NCBI GenBank assembly: GCA_023055355.1
Contig: JALJCS010000028.1
Location: forward strand, 6,262,418-6,326,417
Source of the DNA: Agelaius tricolor
Taxonomy: Eukaryota; Chordata; Aves; Passeriformes; Icteridae
Length of the DNA stretch: 64,000 nt
Direction of reading: 5' to 3'
This document shows positions 9,776-21,036 of the stretch, in pieces; the first letter of the stretch is position 1, and each line of letters starts with the position of its first letter. The notes under the pieces are model-generated. The model was not told where the DNA came from. It searched no databases and worked only from the letters and a program-made list of their open reading frames with translations. Position numbers and translations under genes: made by a program.

Positions 9776-12700
9776 GTTTTACTTTTCCTGGGTTTCTATG
9801 TTCTCCTGATGGGGCAGGATGAGTGCAGACCCCATGAAGAGTGCTTGAAAAACAAGTGAAAACTTTGTTTGGAGAAGCTGAAACATCCTGAGCACTGAGA
9901 CAGGACAAGGGACTGTGCCCCCTGATTCCTCCCTCTCAGGATTCTTGCTCAGAGTGCCCCAGGATGGATATTTGGGTAAATTGGCTTGGGAAAAACCCCT
10001 GTGTGGGGAGAGGAGCCACCAGCAATGAGTGTGTGGCTGCCTTGCCCCGCTCCTGCTGCCACTCAGAGCACACATGGAGCCCTGGCCTGGCTGCAAGAAC
10101 CAGCAGCTCCTCCCATTAGGCAGTAAAACATCCCAGGTTTACCTAAGAACAGGGTAATTGGGAGCTGGAGAGCTTTCCCCATAAATTCCTGGGGCACATG
10201 TGAGGGTGCCAGGCCCGTTCCCATGTGGAGGTGCCTGTGGAGCACGGGCTGGCAGGGACATCCAGTGGGCTTGGTGGGATGCCATGGCTCATAACAGCCA
10301 GTGCAGCCATCAATAAACCCAACATCAGCAATCATAAAGTTTTACCACTCACCTTATGTAACTTTTATTTTACACTCGATTAACTTTTATTGCCAGCTCC
10401 AAAGAATAAAGGCATTCTTACAGGGGAGAATTAGAAACAGCTTTTTTTGGGGGAAAAAAAAATAAAAAAAGGGGGGAAAAAAAGGCGTATTCTAATATAT
10501 AAGGGGCTGCATTCCCAGGCAGCTTAGGAATATCAGGGGCAAATATGGTGTAAAACATGCATGTCTAATTCCCAGCTAATGGAGAGCCAGCCTTACCTTC
10601 CTCCAGCCTTGGGCAGTGACCCCATGGCTTCCCAGCACGCTGTGCCCTGCACTTCCCGGGATCACATCCAAGGCAGACACCGAAGCAGGAGCTCCCCGAG
10701 CTGGTTTAGCAATTCCTGCCTGCTAATGGCAGCCAGGGATGACCCAAAAGTTAATTCAGATCAACAAGGTGGGAGCAACCCAGCTACACACACACACACA
10801 GAGCTATTTCCCAGGAATTTGGGGTAGCAAATGCACGAGGAAGCCACGCCTTTCTCAATTTCCTTTAACTCATTATGCCCATTTTCTGTGCTGAATACAC
10901 CATTGTTTGTTAAACTGGACAGTGCCTGAGCCATCATGCCTGAGAAGTCAGGGGACTGTCTAATGTCTGCTTTTAATATGGGCCAAGTCCTTTTTTCCCC
11001 CCCCCTGTTTAGAATAATTTTATACTGGGTGGACACATTTAGGGCCTGAATGGTTTGACAGTAATGATTAATACCCTGCATTAGGAGATTCCAGTGAAAG
11101 TATTCAGGAGCACGCTGTGCAGTTTGGTTCTCATCAGATGGTCAGGTCTACAGGCCTATTAAAAACAGCAGGAGAGCTGCAGACTTAATCACAGAGGCTG
11201 GGCCCGTGGAGGGAGGAAGAGTGAGACACAAAAAAAGGAGAGAATTAATAGAAGGACACAGAAGAAGTGCAGGAAAGCTCAGACTAACTCATGCTCACGC
11301 CAGCCATGAAACCAGGTGAGGGTTTCTTTAAAAGCTCTGTCCAAAATGTTTCAAATGTAAAAATCTGGTAAGGGTGGAAGACTTCACGAGGCAGAAACAG
11401 AGTGGAAGATGAGAATTACTTATGGTTTAATGGTAAAAAATTCTAGCAAGACTAAATAAGGCCCAAAGCAGAACAGGTAACATGGGTGCTTCACATGGAA
11501 GCAGGCCCTGGAAAAATGCATCAAAGTTGTTTTAAGAGTGAAATCAAGAGTGAAAAAACCACTCAGAGAAAGGCATCACAAAAAAAAAACATTTAGAAAA
11601 AGGCATCACAAGTCTTTGCTGCTGTTTTGGGCCTGGTTATAAGTTCATGGAGCCAGAAACCAGAATCTCACTCAAGCACGAGTCCAAAGGAGGTCCCTGG
11701 TGACACAGCAGGAGTGGGGAGAGCTCCAGGCTCGAAGGGCTGAGCTCTCCTGACCCTGCCCTGCAGGACAGCCCCTGTCCCCTGTGGGCAAAACCCTGCA
11801 GGTGACATCCCCATCAAGGTATTGTCACCTGAGCAATGAGATATTGCACCATCCACCTGAATGAGCAGGGGCAGGGGACACTGAGGGACACCCCTGGGTC
11901 TGAGGAACCCCCAAAAATGTGCTCAGCAAACTCAGTGGGTTTTTTGGGTTTTTTTTGGCATTTCTCTCTCAGAATAAAAGCACAGAGGAAACCCAGAGAC
12001 ACTGAGGTGAGCAGCTCACCTGGGGGAAGGTGCTCTGTGCAGAAGGTGGAGAGGCTGCTACAGCTGTGCCTGGCTTAACTCAGACCTGGTGGGGCCCAAA
12101 TGATGTTCTAAGATGTGGCTTTGCTCAAATGGTGTTCTAAGACATGGTTTTGCCCAAATGATGCTCTCCAGAGGCTGAGGAAGCACTGGGGTCTGGCCAA
12201 TGCTTCAGGTGGTGCTGGAGACCATCTGAGCCCTGCAGGTTTTTCCCCCCTCTCACCCTTTCCTGCAGTGTTCAGAGGTTTCGAACATTAACAATCCTTA
12301 AACCACCAGGGAGTGACAGAATTTACTCTCCACCACAGGAAAAGCACCAACCCAACCCCATGGAGATGGTAAATCCACCTCATTGAAGCCTGGGACTTCA
12401 GCAAGGTATTTATTTATTTATTCCTTCCCCCAGCAAACAGCCCCCATGGAGCACCAAGCAGCAGATTACATGCCTGTCTCATGAGAAACATAATGCTCCC
12501 AGTAAAATGAAGCCATCAGAACCAACCAAAACCCCAGAACATTCCATCCAGTCTAATCCCACCCATGCCATCAGTCTCTAATTTCCACAAATTTTCACAG
12601 CCAGTATTTGTTTGTGACAAGTCTGCTCAATGCTGCATTCAATGCTGGGAGAGGCACATTGTGTTCTTGTTTCTTGATGGCCAAGCCCAGCCTTTCTGCA

Positions 12701-13871
12701 ACCATCACCTGGTTGCTGCATGAAAAAAAGTTGGAATTTTTGAAAAAAAAAAAAGCTGGAATTTTTCAAAAATCAAAATTTTCAAAAAAAAAAGTTGGAT
12801 TTTTCACTAAAGGAACACAGCCAAGATCACATGAATGTGTTATTGATTATGCCATGAATCCATATGAAAATCACTCAAATGTGCTATCCGAAAATTGGAT
12901 AAAGGAACTCCATGGTGTGTTGACCAACTGAGAAAGGTTCTTTTTAGGAAGGCTGGAGCCTCCCAACCTGCAAACCCAGCTTTTTATTATTGAAAATAAC
13001 CAAAAACTTGGCATTGTGGTGACTTCAGCTGCTTTAAGCATTTGGTGGCAGTTCAGTTCCTAACACCCCAGCCTTGGGGGGATTTCTGGGGCCTCATGGG
13101 GACCATGGTGCTGCTCCTGGGGTTGCAGTGGTTCCGTGGGTGACCCAGGGCTGCTCTGGGCAGGGCTGTCACCTTTCAACAGGCCTGAATTTATATTAAA
13201 GCCCAAATCATCATTAAAACCCCAACAACACACAAGTGGCCTATAACAAAGCCCCTGAGGTGTTCAAAGTCTGTAAATCCCCCTTTTTTTCGAACGTCTG
13301 AATAACAACAAACCCAAAACAAGAATTAATTCTTCTCCAATGCACAGACCCTGTTCAGTAACAAGCACTAAAAATACATCTGAACCTTAGAAACAAAAGA
13401 GGAGGCACGGAGCACTTTGAAAGTTTGCTCCAATGATTAAATAAATTAGACCTGAGCTGCTAAGAAGGGAAGGACAGAAAGTTCACTACCAGCACGACAA
13501 GACATAACCAGCTCTTGACTTGTTTACCAAGAGAAAAAAGGGGCAAAACCCAGCATATTTCCACAGATTTCCAAATTCCAGGCATTTTTTTTTTTATATT
13601 TAAGTGACAATGTGATTTTCAGCTCTGTGAGATCTCACTTGATTTTTGACACGATGCCCAACCACTGATGAGGTGGGAAGGGGCTCAGCCACGCAGGAAA
13701 GTGAGGGAAAGCGATAATCCCAACAGAGCTCTCATTCCCAGCTCTCCTAAAAATCTGTTTTTCCCTGCTCCTCTTTGAGCCCTCCAGGGCATCTCCTGGG
13801 GATGGTGCTCCCACACCAGCACTGGGATGCACTGGGCCAGCCCTTCCCATTCCCATAGGGGCTGCAGGGAA
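9776..13871. other. Mostly unique sequence with minor low-complexity patches
   Basis: Small patches are: A/G low complexity at 10441-10486, a CA run at 10787-10800, an A-run at 11579-11589, a T/G run near 11940-11958 and TATT repeats at 12407-12424. No CR1, LTR or credible exon is visible. Part of 11030-11220 (attaataccc, gacttaatcac) has the look of a conserved block, but weakly. Confidence 0.35.
12722..12806. repeat. Short A/T-rich tandem repeat (aaaaagttggaattttt)
   Basis: Three imperfect copies of a unit of roughly 28 to 33 bp, aaaaa(g/c)ttggaattttt(c/g)aaaaa, in tandem. The unit is partly self-complementary. Confidence 0.7.
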
Positions 13872-14062
13872 ACTCCATCTCCTCCCCACTGAAAATACTG
13901 CTCTGGAATGCTTTTTTTTTTTTTTTGGTGACACACGAGGAATGTTCTCTTCATATTTAGAAACATCAGAGCCAAAGGTCACTGTCTGAGGACAACAACT
14001 CTTCCCAAATCCGTGTAGTGGCAACAGAGATTTCGCTTTTCTGCTGGAGGATATTTACTCTG
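13872..14062. repeat. Direct duplication, copy A
   Basis: This 191-bp segment recurs at 15089-15276 in the same orientation with about 85 percent identity by eye. Shared stretches include actccatctcctccccact, ttctcttcatatttagaa, tgaggacaacaactcttccc and ttctgctggagga. Copy A carries a T15 run (about 13912-13926) that copy B lacks. It may be a segmental duplication or a member of an unrecognised dispersed family. Confidence 0.88.
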
Positions 14063-14379
14063 AATTTCCTACTCTCCACAACCTGCACACAAAGCTCCTG
14101 AGGCCCCACTTTTCCATCCTGGTCCAGAACTATCATTCAATACAATAATTCTCTTCTTAGACACCAAAATAATGCAGGGCTTCACTAAGCCCATGAGGAA
14201 ATTTCTTGAATCCCACTGCTTTCCCATAGCTTGGATCAGCTCAGGGAGCTGATGGGATGAGTGTTCCCCTTCTGGAAGCATCCTCTTTTTTTCTTTTTCC
14301 CTTTGATTTGGCCCTTGCCTGTGATGGACAGCGAGAGAACACGGGGACAGGACTTCTGAGCGCCCCACTGCTATCTGCA

Positions 14380-14800
14380 CATTATTTGGATTTGCAGGTT
14401 ATCAGTGGGGCAGCAACTTCGGCTATGACCTCATTAACTAATGTGGCCACATCAGCACCTCTCCACGGCCTTTATCACTCATCATGTGTCAGAAAGCAGC
14501 CCGCTGACACCTCCCGGGGAATGCCGGTTGTATCTTATCTCCCGCAGGGGGAGGACCCTCGCCGGGAGACAGAGAGCGCGTCTAGGAATGCGCCGAGGAG
14601 ACACGGCCGCCAGCGGCAGCTGACAGCGGATGATTTCTCAAACAAACACCGAGGGGGAAATTAATGGGCTTTGGTTTGCCACTGACAATGCTGAGCAGAA
14701 ATACATTAACTCCCGGCTGCTATAATTTAAGAATTATGAGTGTAATTTCAGCCCAAAGCTACTGGGACGCTTCCGTCAGCATCCAGCGCGCAGCTGCTCT
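14380..14800. promoter_or_regulatory. CpG cluster inside a candidate conserved noncoding block
   Basis: Repeat-free sequence between the two direct-duplication copies. CpGs are concentrated at 14508-14630 (ccgccagcggcag, gagcgcgtc, cgccgagg). They are followed by homeodomain-type AT-rich cores (gaaattaatggg, acattaactcc, tataatttaag). This combination suggests a regulatory element. Open frames through it (up to 135 codons) have no recognisable domain. Confidence 0.35.
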
Positions 14801-15088
14801 GAGCTCCCATCATCACTGGCTCATGAGGAGGGCCAGGATCTTTCATTTCCAGCCTTATTCCTGGTGGCTGGGCACTGGAATTCCCTTCCCACATCTGAAA
14901 ACCACAGCAGCGTTTTCTCTTGATTTCTTCCCGTAAAAATCCTTCTTTGGCATCTCCTAGGTTTGGACAGCGGGAGGAGAAGCATCTGGCTCGGAACAGC
15001 ACCCAGACAAGGGGCAGAGATTGGGGTGATGCCAGGACACCTCACCCTCTTTTACCTTGTTCGAGATGGTTGATTAAAGGTTTATTAA
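14801..15088. other. Unique sequence between duplication copies
   Basis: No repeat family or exon recognised. Confidence 0.35.
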
Positions 15089-15276
15089 ACTCCATCTCCT
15101 CCCCACTAAAAATACTGCTCTGGAAACCCAACGCTCTTTTAGTGACTCACGAGGAATGTTCTCTTCATATTTAGAAGCATCAGTTCCAAAGGCCATTGTC
15201 TGAGGACAACAACTCTTCCCAAATCTGTGTGGTGGCCACAAAGATTTCACTTTTCTGCTGGAGGACATTTACTCTG
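15089..15276. repeat. Direct duplication, copy B
   Basis: Second copy of the segment at 13872-14062, offset by about 1217 bp. It is bordered by a 10-bp inverted pair, tttattaaac (15081-15090) and gtttaataaa (15280-15289), which is not obvious around copy A. The inverted pair may be coincidence or a trace of an insertion mechanism. Confidence 0.88.
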
Positions 15277-16559
15277 GTGGTTTAATAAAGGTGTATTTTG
15301 CCAGGAAAATGCCACCTCTCTCTGAAGAAGCTGTGTGCTCCTCCTGATGCCCAAGGAGGACAGGGCACAGCAAGGAGGGAACGGTTTCACATCCTCAGCA
15401 AACACCTTTGGGATGGTCCCAGGGAACCCTCTCCACATTGCTCTGTTGTTACACCAAAATGCAGTGGGCATGGACATTTTGAAGTATGTAAAACCCCCCT
15501 TTAAAAAAGTAAAAATTATATTTTAAATGAAAAAAAAACAAAAAAAAAAACACCCAACCCAACTGGCATGGAAATTTCCTTGGGCTAGAATCGAGGTAAA
15601 CAGAACATAATGCACAGTGTGAGTGAGCTGGACACTGCTGGCTGAACTGGGAGGGGTCAGGAGACTGAAAGGCGATGGGCACAACAAAATGATGCATCCT
15701 GCCCACCCTGCCTAGGAACAGTCCCTGCATGGGAGCAAATCCTGCATGGGAGCAATTCCTGCATGGGATAAATCCATGCACGGGAGCAATCCCTCGTGTA
15801 TTTAGAAGTAGGCAGAGAGGAATAAGCACAGGAGGTGGGTAAGAGCTGAAATTCCCATTCTCAGGACTGGAAACTGAGCAGGCAGTGCCAGTGGGTAACA
15901 AATGTGGATAAATCCCTCGCTGCACCCCCAGGACAACCCCATGCACAGTAGGCTTCACACCCCAGCACCACTTTGCACCAGACAAACGCCACATTTTCCT
16001 AAACTAATGCACTGCCTAGAATTCAAAACAAACAAACAAACAAGAAAAACCACCCTGCCTGAGATCTGGAATCTTATTGCCAAACATCCACCTGATGCTG
16101 CCCATTCCCTGCAGGGAGCTAAAGTGGAAAGCTGATCACACCTGCTGAGATCCACCTGGGGAGCATCTCCTGCCAGGGGATATCCTGCCAGAATATCATG
16201 GATGCATCTCTTACCACTGTAAGATCTCTGGGGTATTCCAAAGTGCTTTTCATCCCCACCCAAATGTTCTCATTTTTTCCGATTGTCTTCTTTTTTTTCT
16301 CTGCTTTTTAAAAGAGTGTCTTGTTCTCGGTGGCATTTTGCCTTTTGTTGGAGTAATTTGGAGAGATCAGCCTGTGGGACATGAGAAACCCACAACTCTG
16401 ACAGCCTGGTCCCACCAGCCAAACTCTGAAAAACCACCGTGCCTTCTGTTCTATTTCCTCGTATCCCCAACCTGTTATTGAGTCTGGAGACTAACACAGC
16501 TCTCACCATCAACACTGGGATAAAGACTCTTCTCTATGCCTTTTCCAGACTTAAAACCA
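15277..16559. other. Unique sequence with A-rich patches
   Basis: A-rich low complexity lies at 15524-15551 and an ACAA run at 16027-16043. The minus-strand frame of 181 codons at 15449-15994 crosses these patches and a small tandem repeat, has no recognisable domain, and is not called a gene. Confidence 0.35.
15716..15795. repeat. Short tandem repeat, ~20-bp unit (cctgcatgggagcaa)
   Basis: Four imperfect copies of a unit of about 20 bp containing tgcatgggagcaa. Confidence 0.7.
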
Positions 16560-16900
16560 GATCTTTTATTAAACCACATTAACCTAAACATCCTCCCTTT
16601 ATTCCTCCCCTGCTGGGTAACACTGTGTCAGAACATGAGCTGCCAGGAATGCACCGGGTGCTGCTGGAAGCTGTAAAAGAGGCCGACGAAACACACGGAG
16701 CAGAAAACATAAACACATCAGGCTGACGTGTTCTGCGTGGATTAAACTGACCAGGGGCATCATAATGACTTTTCTCAATTGTTATAAACAAAAGCAGAGC
16801 CCCATAAACATTTTCCATGCCCGGGCGCGCCAGGAGAAGTCGGTTTTGAAAGCGAAAATGAAATCGCGGCGCTCTGAGGAGGTTCCACTCGGGCAGGAAC
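16560..16900. promoter_or_regulatory. Candidate conserved noncoding block with CpG patch
   Basis: Single-copy sequence with TAAA/ATTA cores (cattaacctaaac, ggattaaactg) and a CpG patch at 16819-16880 that includes ggcgcgcc (16824-16831) and atcgcggcgctc. Preserved CpGs in otherwise CpG-poor DNA suggest constraint or hypomethylation. Inference only. Confidence 0.3.
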
Positions 16901-16907
16901 AGCTCAG

Positions 16908-16934
16908 CTTGTCACAAAGCTTGTCACAAAGCCC
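16908..16934. repeat. 13-bp tandem duplication (agcttgtcacaaa)
   Basis: Two perfect adjacent copies of agcttgtcacaaa followed by a partial third (agc/gcc). Confidence 0.85.
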
Positions 16935-17057
16935 AGATTGTTTCAATCTGCACGTGCTCGATGCTCTGCTGGGCTCTAGAGGCAGCATTGGCTCATGGAT
17001 GGGACATGGGGAGCAGGACAGGCCCCAGCTGTCCCAGCATCTCCAGCTGCTTGTGGT

Positions 17058-17620
17058 TTCTGGAAGTGACCACTGATCCCTGTCCCTTGACTGTGTCACC
17101 ATTTCTGGAAGTGGCCACTGATCCCCGTCCCTTGGCCACCAATAGTGGCCACTGATCCCTGTCCTTTGGCTGTGTCACCATTTCCAGTAGTGGCCCCGAT
17201 CCTCATCCCTTGGCTTTGTCACCATTTCCAGTAGTGGTTACTGATTCCTGACCCTTGGTTGTGTCACCATTTCTGGAAGTGGGCACTGAACCTTGTTCCT
17301 TGGCTGTTTCACCATTTCCAATAATGGCCACTGATCCTCATCCCTTGGCCACCATTTCCAATAGTGGCCACAGATCCCTGTTCCTTGTCTTTGTCACCAT
17401 TTCTGGAAGTGGGCACTGAACCTTGTTCCTTGGCTGTTTCACCATTTCCAGTTGTCCCTTGGCTGTGTCACCATTTCTGGAAGCAGCCACAGATCCTTGT
17501 CCCTTGTCTTTGTCACCATTTCCAATAGTGGCCACTGATCCCTGTCCCTTGGCTGTGTCACCATTTCCAATAGTGGCCACTGATCCCTGTCCCTTGGCTG
17601 TGTCACCATTTCCAGTAGTG
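17058..17620. repeat. 45-bp minisatellite, about 13 copies
   Basis: Tandem units begin tt(ctgga/ccaat)agtgg and run through ccactgatccctgtccctt to ggctgtgtcaccat. Most are exactly 45 bp; some are shortened (29, 39 or 40 bp) by internal deletion. Two variant classes, ttctggaagtggg and ttccaatagtgg, alternate in part. Because 45 is a multiple of three, frames stay open in both directions; these are not genes. Confidence 0.95.
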
Positions 17621-18177
17621 AAGGTTCTGGAATGTTCTCAAGCCAGTCTGGGGTTCTGGAGTTCTCTGAGTGTTCAGCACACAGATGAGCTTGGCGTGGC
17701 CACAGGGACTGGGGAGCGGGACAGGAGTGGTGGGTTGGGGAGCAGGATGGGTGTGATAAATGGGAAACCAGGACAGGTGTGATGCTCATCCACCTCCCAG
17801 AGCATTGATGATGGGTTCTGGCCACACAGACACCTCCCCTGAAGCTCAGAGCCCTAAAGCCTCCCCCCTTCCCCTAAAGCCTCAGACACAGCCACATTTG
17901 GGTGTCCCCAGGGTGCTTTTGGTGCTTTTCCCAGCCCCGGAGGCGCAGAGCAGAGCGACCTCACCGTGTGGAGTTCTTTGGGAATCAGCAATCCCCACCC
18001 TCCAGTCCCAGCAACAAAAAGGGCCTGCAGGGGTGGCTTGGATTGTTTCCCTCCCACATTGAGAGCTGGAGTCTGAGCTGAGCACAGAAAGCCCCCAGTG
18101 TTTGCCTAAGATGGGATCTTACTTTCTCTGTCCCTTTCAAGTGCCCGGACCCTCGCAGGTGTGCGCTGCTTCATTTT
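17621..18177. other. Unique sequence, no gene seen
   Basis: GC-moderate sequence with a small repeat of cctaaagcct at about 17851-17882. No exon recognised. Confidence 0.35.
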
Positions 18178-18236
18178 CCCTCTTTTTCTTTCTTCCTTTT
18201 TTTTTTTTCTTTTTTTTTCTTTTTTTTTTTTTTTTG
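18178..18236. repeat. Poly-T / pyrimidine tract
   Basis: Long T-rich run interrupted by single C bases. It directly precedes a candidate conserved block. Confidence 0.9.
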
Positions 18237-18239
18237 GGG

Positions 18240-18660
18240 AGAAAGATTGATTACAGGCTAAGCAGGGCTCCTTTAGCCAGCACTCCCATCTCTAATTATT
18301 AGCACTGCCAACTTTTGCAGCACAATGCTCAGTGTCAGATAAAGGAAATCTGTTCCTGTCTGTTCTGTAACTGATATCAGCTCCATAGTGACCGTCCCTG
18401 ACCTCAGGACCCCGGGCTTTGTTTGCTGCTACATCTTTACTCTGCTGAGAAAGGAGTCCACACACATCAAAAAAATCACCAATATTAATTAAACCTCAGA
18501 TACTGTTATCAACTTCAGTGAATAATGGGCTTTGTGGAGCTGCGCTGAGTGGCCTCAGCGAGACTTTGCTACTGACAACATTCAAAATATTAGATTTCCA
18601 ATACTTCTTTCATCTTGCCCACAACCTCTTTGAATTAGTGGTTGTTGCACTGCTGCAGTC
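18240..18660. promoter_or_regulatory. Candidate conserved noncoding block
   Basis: Repeat-free sequence rich in TAAT-type cores: gattgattacagg (18246-18258), ctaattattagcac near 18291-18304, and ttaattaa (18485-18492). GATA-type cores (tgttatca) also occur. No coding potential is seen. This is one of the more convincing enhancer-like stretches, by texture only. Confidence 0.35.
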
Positions 18661-19424
18661 AGAAATCTGTTAAAAATCTACCTGTGCACAGCACAACATG
18701 ATACAGACACACAGTTTGTGTGGAGCACCCTTTTTCTAATGGAAAAAAAATAATTAAAAATGTTATTAACTGTGTAAATCCCCACACTCTGCTGCAGAAT
18801 GGAAATTCTGGCAGTGTGGATATGGGGGTGATGTCTGGCACAAGAGGCTCAAAGTAACAGAATTTGGGATTTATTAGTGCATATCATGGGAATAACAGCA
18901 TCACCTGGGACCAGTGTCAATTTTCATGGATACCTCAGCACAGCAGAAATACTCAATCCTGGCATTTCCCAAACCTCTGTGACAAAAGGAATTGAGGTAA
19001 GCACACAGGTGCAGCAAGGCAGGACAGGATCCATCCCCAGAATTTGGGGATCCTGCTTTATGCCTGAGTGACTTTTTTAGGCTTTAGATCAGATTTAGGC
19101 ACCTGCAAGAACCATGTGGGGCTCTAAGCCACTAGAGCTAAGGGAGAACACGTTTACAAGGAAATTTTTTAAAGCCTGATGTATGAAGCCTTCCTTTTTA
19201 ATGTTCAGACCTAGAGAATATTCAGAACATTCTAGAAAATATTCCGAATGTAGCCATTTTCTTCTAAAACTTCACAGCCAAGCCTGGCTGTCAGTGAGCT
19301 GGCTCCCTCTCCACTGCTGACTGGAGTGGGAATTATGTAATTGTGCCTGAGGGGGCTGGTCCCAACTCCAGATACTCGTGTCAGACACAGAGAGAGGGTG
19401 GGAGACAAAACAACAGCAAATGGG
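18661..19424. other. Unique sequence, no gene seen
   Basis: No repeat family, array or recognisable exon. Confidence 0.35.
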
Positions 19425-19426
19425 TC

Positions 19427-19475
<49 letters not shown>

Positions 19476-19500
19476 GTGATTATGATGATGATGATGATAA
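19425..19500. repeat. (TAA)n microsatellite followed by (GAT)n
   Basis: About 16 uninterrupted TAA triplets are followed by tggtgattat and then about five GAT triplets. The 104-codon minus frame with a poly-Ile run is a by-product of the array. Confidence 0.95.
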
Positions 19501-20086
19501 AGAAATGAGGTTGCCTTTCCCACTTGACCTCTAAAATCAAAAGCAATGAAAAGGAAATTTTTCAATGCTGCACAATTTCTAAGGCTTGACCAACCGACAT
19601 GTGAGCGTCTGACATTTCTTCAACACATCCCAAATCATGACAATCCCTTTTTTGTGTTTTTTTTTTTTTTTTTTCTGCAGCAATGAGGGCCCTGCTGGTT
19701 CACTGAGCTGTGACACCCCCCTTGAAGCCCCAGCTCCTCACACCTGGGATCCCATGGTTTTCCTGAGGCAGGAATTCTCTGCTCCAGCACAGCCCAGCAT
19801 TCCCAGGGCTCCCTGGAACACTGAAAATTGCAGCTGCTGCTGTAGTTGGGAATTGATTTTTAAATATTCGTTACAAGCTCACATCTCTAATCAACATGAA
19901 AATATCTACTGTAATAATTTCAATATTCCTCCTGTTATTTATTCCATTCTCTGGATTGGTTTGATAAGTTTGTGATTTTCCAGTCCTATGGATTGGAGGC
20001 AAGGGCAAAGCTGAGATGTTTCCTGTCTGGGGAGGGATGCCTGGCTGTGCTTTGGTACCTTTTATTGGACTCTAATAAATTGGGAG
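19501..20086. other. Unique sequence with poly-T run
   Basis: A T-run lies at 19657-19674. Otherwise there is no repeat family or exon. Confidence 0.35.
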
Positions 20087-20290
20087 GGAGAAGAAATTCT
20101 TCCCTGGGAGGGTGGGGAGGTCCTGGAATGGATTTTCCAGAGGAGCTGTGGCTGCCCCATCCCTGGAAGTGTCCAAGGCCAACTTGGACAGGGCTTGAAG
20201 CAGCCTGGGACAGTGGAAGGTGTCCCTGCCCATGGATGGGCTTTAAGGTCCCTTCCAACCCAAACCATCCCATAATTCTGTGATTTTCTG
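20087..20290 (+). mobile_element. CR1 LINE 3' fragment
   Basis: 5'-truncated CR1 in plus orientation. The conserved blocks appear in order: gaagaaattcttccctgg, aggagctgtggctgcccc, tggacagggcttg, cagtggaaggtgtccctgcc and cccttccaacccaaacc. It ends in the tail attctgtgatt at 20275-20285. Confidence 0.92.
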
Positions 20291-20589
20291 GTTGTTTTCT
20301 TGCAGGCTGCAAAGACACCTCAGAAGAAACTGTGAACTTGAGTTTTCTGTAAGATAAATATAATCACCCTTCATGAGTGGTGAGAAAATGCGTTTTATGT
20401 TAATTACTGGGCAGTAACTAAATTTGCTTTTCAGCCCCTCAATCCTTTGCCTCTCACCACATCTTGCCCCGTTCAGTTTGGTTGTTTTCCCTGTCTGTAA
20501 ATCCAGCTGATAAATCAGCACAAATGGCACTTTTTGACATCCTCAATGTTGTCATTCCTCCCTAAACCCTTTTCCCCCCAACTTCTTTC

Positions 20590-20765
20590 CATGCCAGCTC
20601 CTAAAGACCCGTTGATTACCTGGATAATTGACTGGTGCTGCCGGTAACAGCCCCCCGGACTAATTGAAATGTATGAGAAACAATTAGGGGTAATTGGAAT
20701 CAATTAATTGACGATTTTCTGCGGAACCGCTGCTTTGTGCAGGCAAAATCCTAATTACATTTCCA
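20590..20765. promoter_or_regulatory. Homeodomain-type site cluster, candidate regulatory element
   Basis: Within 20660-20712 there are at least five TAATTG/CAATTA cores (ctaattgaa, caattagg, gtaattgg, tcaattaattga), ending in a perfect 12-bp palindrome tcaattaattga (20700-20711). The surroundings are single copy with scattered CpGs (gacgatt, gcggaaccgc). Such clusters are typical of homeodomain-bound enhancers. The element abuts a purine microsatellite. Confidence 0.4.
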
Positions 20766-20795
20766 CAGTCTGGGAAAAGGAAAGAGGAAAGGAAA

Positions 20796-20870
20796 AAGGG
20801 AAGGGAAGGGAAGGGAAGGGAAGGGAAGGGAAGGGAAGGGAAGGGAAGGGAAGGGAAGGGAAGGGAAGGG
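20796..20870. repeat. (AAGGG)15 microsatellite
   Basis: Fifteen uninterrupted AAGGG units. Runs of three G separated by two A fit a canonical G-quadruplex motif on the plus strand. It is preceded by an impure A/G lead-in (20775-20795). Confidence 0.97.
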
Positions 20871-21036
20871 AAGGAAAGGAAAGGAAAGGAAAGGAAAGGA
20901 AAGGAAAGGAAAGGAAAGGAAAGGAAAGGAAAGGAAAGGAAAGGAAAGGAAAGGAAAGGAAAGGAAAGGAAAGGAAAGGAAAGGAAAGGAAAGGAAAGGA
21001 AAGGAAAGGAAAGGAAAGGAAAGGAAAGGAAAGGAA
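20871..21036. repeat. (AAGGA)33 microsatellite
   Basis: About 33 uninterrupted AAGGA units start directly at the end of the AAGGG block, with the same period and phase. Poly-KGKERKG frames on the plus strand and FPFLS frames on the minus strand are by-products and not genes. Confidence 0.97.

Noticed and set aside
15449..15994. 181-codon minus frame
   Set aside because: It runs through A-runs and a 20-bp tandem repeat; the C-terminal poly-Phe comes from the A-runs.
17058..17620. Possible CRISPR-like array
   Set aside because: Units are contiguous with no unique spacers, and the context is a vertebrate genome.
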